From Anaerolineaceae bacterium (GTDB lineage Bacteria > Chloroflexota > Anaerolineae > Anaerolineales > Anaerolineaceae), in assembly GCA_011620505.1 (NCBI GenBank), contig WOZA01000074.1:1-8526 (forward strand): a DNA stretch of 8,526 nucleotides, written 5' to 3'. The notes below the pieces were generated by a model, which saw nothing but the letters and a program-made list of their open reading frames with translations, had not been told where the DNA came from and did no database searches. The position numbers were made by a program, and so were the translations under genes. Below are positions 5,535-8,526 of this stretch, piece after piece. How positions within the stretch are numbered: the first letter of the stretch is position 1; every line of letters begins with the position of its first letter.

Positions 5535-6455
5535 ATGTCGGGCAAGATCTTATCAGCATTGCTGCTGATGTTATTGGTGTCTGGTTGTATTATGCAAACG
5601 CCGCTCCAGACACCAAAACCGGTTGTTGAGGAGGAGATTGAGGCCAGCCCTACCGCTGACACCGAGTCAAGTTCCGAAATGCCGACTGAGCCGGTTGCAG
5701 AGCCGGGTGTAACTGAAGTGCCGGAAGGTATGGTTCTTATCCCGGCGACAGAGTACATGATGGGCTGTGATCCGGAGCATAATAACAGCTATAACTGCCC
5801 CAGCGATGAACTCCCGCAGCATAAGGTTAGTCTGTCAGCGTATGCGATTGACGTATATGAGGTGACCAACGCGCAGTATGCCGCCTGTGTGGCAGCCGGC
5901 GGTTGTGTGGCGCCGATTGTTTCCGATTCAAAAACCCGGGATGATTATTATCAGAACCCCGAATATGCCAATTTCCCGATGATCAATGTCAAGTGGGAAC
6001 AGGCTCAGGCGTATTGCACCTGGGCTGGCAAACGTCTTCCGACGGAAGCTGAGTGGGAGCTGGCGGCACGCGGAACGACCCCAAAGGCTTATCCTTGGGG
6101 AGATGAAGCTCCTGACTGCTCGAAAGCGAATATCTATCACAACGCCACAATGTCTGCCTGCGTGGGAGATACCGTGGCTGTGGGCAGCTACCCGGAAGGA
6201 GCAAGTGAGTTTGGCATAATGGATATGACGGGAAACGTCTGGGAATGGGTGGCGGATAGTTACATTGAAGATTTCTATAGCGTCAGTCCCACAGAGAATC
6301 CTTTGGCAGAAGAGCCTAACCAACTGCGAACGGTTCGGGGTGGCGGATGGGCGAGCAACTGGCTGGCGGCACGCGTTTCGAGCCGGGCATATGATCTGAG
6401 CCTGTATAATGGCCCAGACCTGGGATTTCGCTGTGCTATGGACGGCGGGCAGTAA
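5535..6455 (+). CDS. Lipoprotein with FGE-sulfatase (SUMF1-like) domain, catalytic cysteines absent
   Basis: This 306-residue secreted, lipid-anchored protein starts with a short signal peptide (MSGKILSALLLMLLVSGC). The lipobox is VSGC, with lipidated C18. A linker rich in Thr, Pro, Ser and Glu (about 21-62) leads to one FGE-sulfatase domain (about 64-303). Hallmarks are EGMVLIPATEYMMG (64-77), TNAQYAACV (111-119), GKRLPTEAEWELAARG (165-180), YPWGD (186-190), MDMTGNVWEWVADS (229-242), RGGGW (268-272) and LGFRCA (296-301). In true formylglycine-generating enzymes two copper-binding cysteines lie shortly before the GFRC end. Here that segment (VSSRAYDLSLYNGPD) has none, so it is unlikely to make formylglycine. 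Related domains serve as binding or scaffold modules, or as unrelated oxidases. A TAAGGAGG site fixes the start. The role outside the cell is unknown. Confidence 0.9.
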   Translation: MSGKILSALLLMLLVSGCIMQTPLQTPKPVVEEEIEASPTADTESSSEMPTEPVAEPGVTEVPEGMVLIPATEYMMGCDPEHNNSYNCPSDELPQHKVSLSAYAIDVYEVTNAQYAACVAAGGCVAPIVSDSKTRDDYYQNPEYANFPMINVKWEQAQAYCTWAGKRLPTEAEWELAARGTTPKAYPWGDEAPDCSKANIYHNATMSACVGDTVAVGSYPEGASEFGIMDMTGNVWEWVADSYIEDFYSVSPTENPLAEEPNQLRTVRGGGWASNWLAARVSSRAYDLSLYNGPDLGFRCAMDGGQ

Positions 6456-6483
6456 GGGGCTGTAAAGCAACGGCATTGATGGA

Positions 6484-6558
6484 GAGGTGAGGTCACACAG
6501 ATTTTCCGTTATCTCACCTCCCGTGAGAAGGTCGTTTTTTAGGTGCGGAAAATTTTCC
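6484..6558. other. Region of nested and competing inverted repeats between the lipoprotein and SPFH genes
   Basis: GAGGTGAG (6484-6491) pairs perfectly with CTCACCTC (6513-6520). The same CTCAC (6513-6517) can instead pair with GTGAG (6523-6527) across a five-base loop, followed seven bases later by TTTTTT (6535-6540). ATTTTCCG (6501-6508) pairs with CGGAAAAT (6546-6553), and GGAAAATTTTCC (6547-6558) is itself a perfect palindrome. It may serve as a terminator of the lipoprotein gene, but no single fold has a strong stem directly against the T run. Confidence 0.45.
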
Positions 6559-6606
6559 TGAAGTTTGCTTTTTGGGTTTTTCAGCGAATTTGGGATGAAG
6601 TTTTAT

Positions 6607-6627
6607 TGGGTCAAATACCATGACCCA
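6607..6627. promoter_or_regulatory. Inverted repeat upstream of the SPFH gene (possible operator)
   Basis: TGGGTCA and TGACCCA are perfect seven-base arms around the spacer AATACCA. No T run follows, so a protein-binding operator or a leader hairpin is more likely than a terminator. A second small dyad, CCCG/CGGG (6628-6631, 6640-6643), follows at once. Possible -10 boxes for the SPFH gene lie downstream (GATAAT 6663-6668 or AATAAT 6695-6700), without good -35 partners. Confidence 0.4.
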
Positions 6628-6719
6628 CCCGTTTCAACTCGGGGCAATCGTGGAATACCTTAGATAATCTATAGCAACTCTTTTAAATATCTGGAATAAT
6701 AGACCTGAGAGGTGAAACT

Positions 6720-7574
6720 ATGTTCGATGGAAAATTTTCAGCAGCAAATTCAAACCCCACCAATAGTTTGAAGTTAAACAAGCGGGTGGTACCTATCATT
6801 TTAATTGTCCTGGTATTAATCATACTGGCAACGTCGCTATTTTATGAAGTTCCCGCAGGCAACATCGGTGTGGTTCTGCGATTTAGCGCTGTTAATCGGG
6901 TGTCTTACCCCGGCATCAATGTTAAGCTTCCATTTGTGGAACGCGTGGTGTTGATGAACGTGCGGACGCAGAAGGACGAAGTCCAGGCAACAGCCATGTC
7001 AGAAAACCTGCAGGTAGTAACATCCCTGATTGCGGTTAACTATCACCTGGATGGCAGCCGCGCGAAGGATGTTTTTGAGAATGTAGGCGCGGATTATGCC
7101 AACATCATTGTCGCCCCGGCAATTCAGAACACTTTCAAAGCCGTAACAGCCCAATTCTCCGCTGAAGAGCTGATTACCAAGCGTGATGAAGTCCGTTTTT
7201 TGGCTGAAAGCGAACTGACCAAGCAATTGGAACCGTACTTCATCATTGTTGAGAACTTCAACATTGTTAACTTCGATTTTTCAAGTGAATACCAGCAAGC
7301 CATTGAAGCAAAACAAGTCGCGCAGCAGCAGGTGGAAACATCCAAGCAAAAGCTGGCACAGGCAGAGATTGACGCACAGACGGTAATAACGGAGGCGAAG
7401 GGTCAGGCAGATGCGCAAAAAGCGCTCAACGATACCGGTGCTCTGACGCCTGAATATCTACAATACCTTTTCCTGACCAAATGGAATGGAATTCTGCCCC
7501 AGGTGATGACCAGCGGGAATGACATGATGATTGATATCTCGCGATTTCTGAGCCTGCCCACACAAGAGCCTTAA
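6720..7574 (+). CDS. SPFH / prohibitin-like (Band 7) membrane protein
   Basis: This 284-residue protein has a short polar N-terminus, one membrane helix (about 23-42) and a Band 7/SPFH domain (about 43-190). Recognisable pieces are FYEVPAGNIGVVLRF (41-55), the YPGINVKLPFVERV segment (63-76) and the alternating region up to NIVNFDFSSEY (181-191). A coiled coil rich in Ala, Gln, Glu and Lys (about 190-237) follows, then a short tail (TKWNGILPQVM) like that of prohibitins. Such proteins form large ring-like membrane assemblies that organise membrane microdomains and modulate membrane proteases and other complexes. No NfeD-like or FtsH-like partner gene adjoins it here. The ribosome site GAGAGGTG ends five bases before the ATG. 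It is followed by a strong terminator and seems to be a single-gene unit. Confidence 0.9.
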   Translation: MFDGKFSAANSNPTNSLKLNKRVVPIILIVLVLIILATSLFYEVPAGNIGVVLRFSAVNRVSYPGINVKLPFVERVVLMNVRTQKDEVQATAMSENLQVVTSLIAVNYHLDGSRAKDVFENVGADYANIIVAPAIQNTFKAVTAQFSAEELITKRDEVRFLAESELTKQLEPYFIIVENFNIVNFDFSSEYQQAIEAKQVAQQQVETSKQKLAQAEIDAQTVITEAKGQADAQKALNDTGALTPEYLQYLFLTKWNGILPQVMTSGNDMMIDISRFLSLPTQEP

Positions 7575-7667
7575 TAATTGAGGACCCGGTACATTATTAA
7601 TCACACCTCCAGAGTGGGAATGATGGAATGGACCTATGTGCCGCAAATAATTCTGGTTTGAGGAAAC

Positions 7668-7697
7668 AAAAGCCGGCTTAGCCTAAGCCGGCTTTTG
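7668..7697. terminator. Strong (bidirectional) intrinsic terminator after the SPFH gene
   Basis: AAAAGCCGGCTTA (7668-7680) and TAAGCCGGCTTTT (7684-7696) form a perfect 13-base stem with the three-base loop GCC. The T-rich side on each strand allows termination in either direction, though both flanking genes read rightward. It lies 93 bases past the SPFH stop and directly against the -10 box of the next gene. Confidence 0.9.
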
Positions 7698-7699
7698 AC

Positions 7700-7705
7700 T
7701 ATAAT
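7700..7705 (+). promoter_or_regulatory. -10 box of the EamA transporter gene
   Basis: A perfect TATAAT starts three bases after the terminator stem. A -35 at normal spacing would fall inside the hairpin (about 7677-7683) and is poor there. The predicted transcription start (about 7711-7713) is next to the first in-frame ATG at 7714. Confidence 0.45.
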
Positions 7706-7713
7706 GGGAACTA

Positions 7714-8526
7714 ATGAATATGCTTAGCCGAAAGAATACCAACAGTCTGCGCGAGGCAACCGCATATGCGTTCCTTGCAGCTGCTCTCTATGCCCTGAAT
7801 ATGCCGTTTTCACGCTTGCTTTTGGGCTCCGTGGAGCCGTTATATATGGCAGCATTTTTGTATCTTGGGGCGGGCTTGGGGATGCTTGGGCTGTGGTTTT
7901 TTAGCACCCCGCCAGTAGAAAGAACCATTGCTCCCATCGAAAAGGATGAGAAACCTTATATCCTGGGGATGGTACTGCTTGACATTCTTGCTCCCGCACT
8001 GTTAATGTTCGGTCTGAGAAGTACTTTGGCAGCGAATGCCTCACTCCTGAATAATTTTGAGATTGTTGCCACATCTCTAATTGCCTTAATTCTTTTTAAG
8101 GAAGCGATATCCCGAAGACTCTGGATTGGGATTGTGTTAGTGACATTCGCAAGTGTGCTTCTTTCGCTGGAAAGCTTTTCAGCCTTTCGATTTTCGGGCG
8201 GTTCGTTATTGATTTTGGCAGCAAGCACTACCTGGGGGCTTGAAAACAACTTCACGCGCAAGCTTTCTAACCGTGCCAGCTCAGACATCGTCATCATCAA
8301 AGGCATTGGTTCGGGATTTGGTTCCTTGATTCTGGCTTTACTGACCAGAGAGGCTTTTCCTCAGGTTGGTTTCATCTTACTGACCATGCTGCTTGGCTTC
8401 GTAGCTTACGGGTTGAGCATCAATTACTATGTCAAGGCACAAATGCAGCTTGGCGCGGCAAAAACCAGCGCCTACTATGCCGTAGCTCCATTTCTGGGAG
8501 TGATTTTCTCCTTCCTGATTTTCCGG
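7714..8526 (+). CDS. EamA-family (DMT superfamily) transporter, cut at the right edge
   Basis: The frame runs from ATG 7714 to the window edge, 271 complete codons with no stop. Family members usually have about 290-310 residues and ten membrane helices in two EamA repeats, so roughly the last 20-40 residues are missing. Helices can be seen from about residue 15 onward. The conserved end of repeat 1 is LLNNFEIVATSLIALILFKEAISRRLWIG without interruption (about 111-139). The second repeat ends at APFLGVIFSFLIFR, just where a conserved Glu normally follows. Such proteins export or import metabolites such as amino acids; the substrate cannot be read from the sequence. A stop at 7702-7704 bounds the start upstream. 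ATG 7714 has no proper ribosome site; ATG 7720 in the same frame has only a weak GGGAA nine bases upstream. Confidence 0.88.
   Translation, partial: MNMLSRKNTNSLREATAYAFLAAALYALNMPFSRLLLGSVEPLYMAAFLYLGAGLGMLGLWFFSTPPVERTIAPIEKDEKPYILGMVLLDILAPALLMFGLRSTLAANASLLNNFEIVATSLIALILFKEAISRRLWIGIVLVTFASVLLSLESFSAFRFSGGSLLILAASTTWGLENNFTRKLSNRASSDIVIIKGIGSGFGSLILALLTREAFPQVGFILLTMLLGFVAYGLSINYYVKAQMQLGAAKTSAYYAVAPFLGVIFSFLIFR

Noticed and set aside
5928..6476. A 182-codon minus-strand frame over the lipoprotein gene
   Set aside because: Antisense shadow of the conserved FGE-like domain, without ribosome site or recognisable domain.

Overview
The window reads as an ordinary chromosomal stretch of a free-living, probably anaerobic bacterium of moderate GC content. 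The best guess is a member of the Chloroflexota (Anaerolineae-like). This rests on gene style only: a lipoprotein with a Thr/Pro/Glu-rich linker ahead of a formylglycine-generating-enzyme (FGE)-like domain, a rubredoxin-reductase-type flavoprotein, an SPFH protein, and sigma70-like promoters with strong AAGGAGG ribosome sites. No rRNA or taxonomic marker is present, so the assignment is an inference. I see no mobile element, CRISPR array, phage gene or obvious recent transfer.

Left part (1-3146, minus strand): three genes read leftward as trpS (tryptophanyl-tRNA synthetase), a cation diffusion facilitator (CDF) transporter and a YqhD-type NADPH-dependent aldehyde reductase. trpS and the CDF gene overlap by one base (TAATG), so they are almost certainly co-transcribed. 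yqhD follows after a 67-base gap with its own good ribosome site and is cut by the window edge about four to five residues before its expected end.

Middle (3147-3961): a 380-base region separates the leftward and rightward genes. It contains a possible small CxxC reading frame on the minus strand ending 22 bases before trpS, and a G-rich tract. Then come a small cysteine-rich one-helix membrane protein on the plus strand (3527-3808) and a strong 10-base inverted repeat in the gap before the next gene.

Right part (3962-8526, plus strand): a FAD/NAD(P)H oxidoreductase of the NADH:rubredoxin reductase/NirB N-terminal type, a self-contained promoter-tRNA-Val(CAC)-terminator unit, an FGE-sulfatase-domain lipoprotein that lacks the catalytic cysteines, an SPFH/prohibitin-like membrane protein, a very strong 13-bp-stem terminator, and an EamA-family (DMT) transporter cut by the right edge. 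These genes look mostly like separate transcription units, each with its own promoter or terminator, and not like one pathway.

The most interesting items are the cysteine-cluster membrane protein, the candidate CxxC mini-protein upstream of trpS, the inverted repeats placed exactly around or between promoters and genes (notably CTTAC-TATAAT-GTAAG before the lipoprotein), an anti-Shine-Dalgarno-like segment with several competing partners before the SPFH gene, and a possible leaderless start of the EamA gene. I do not see a convincing new multi-gene system.
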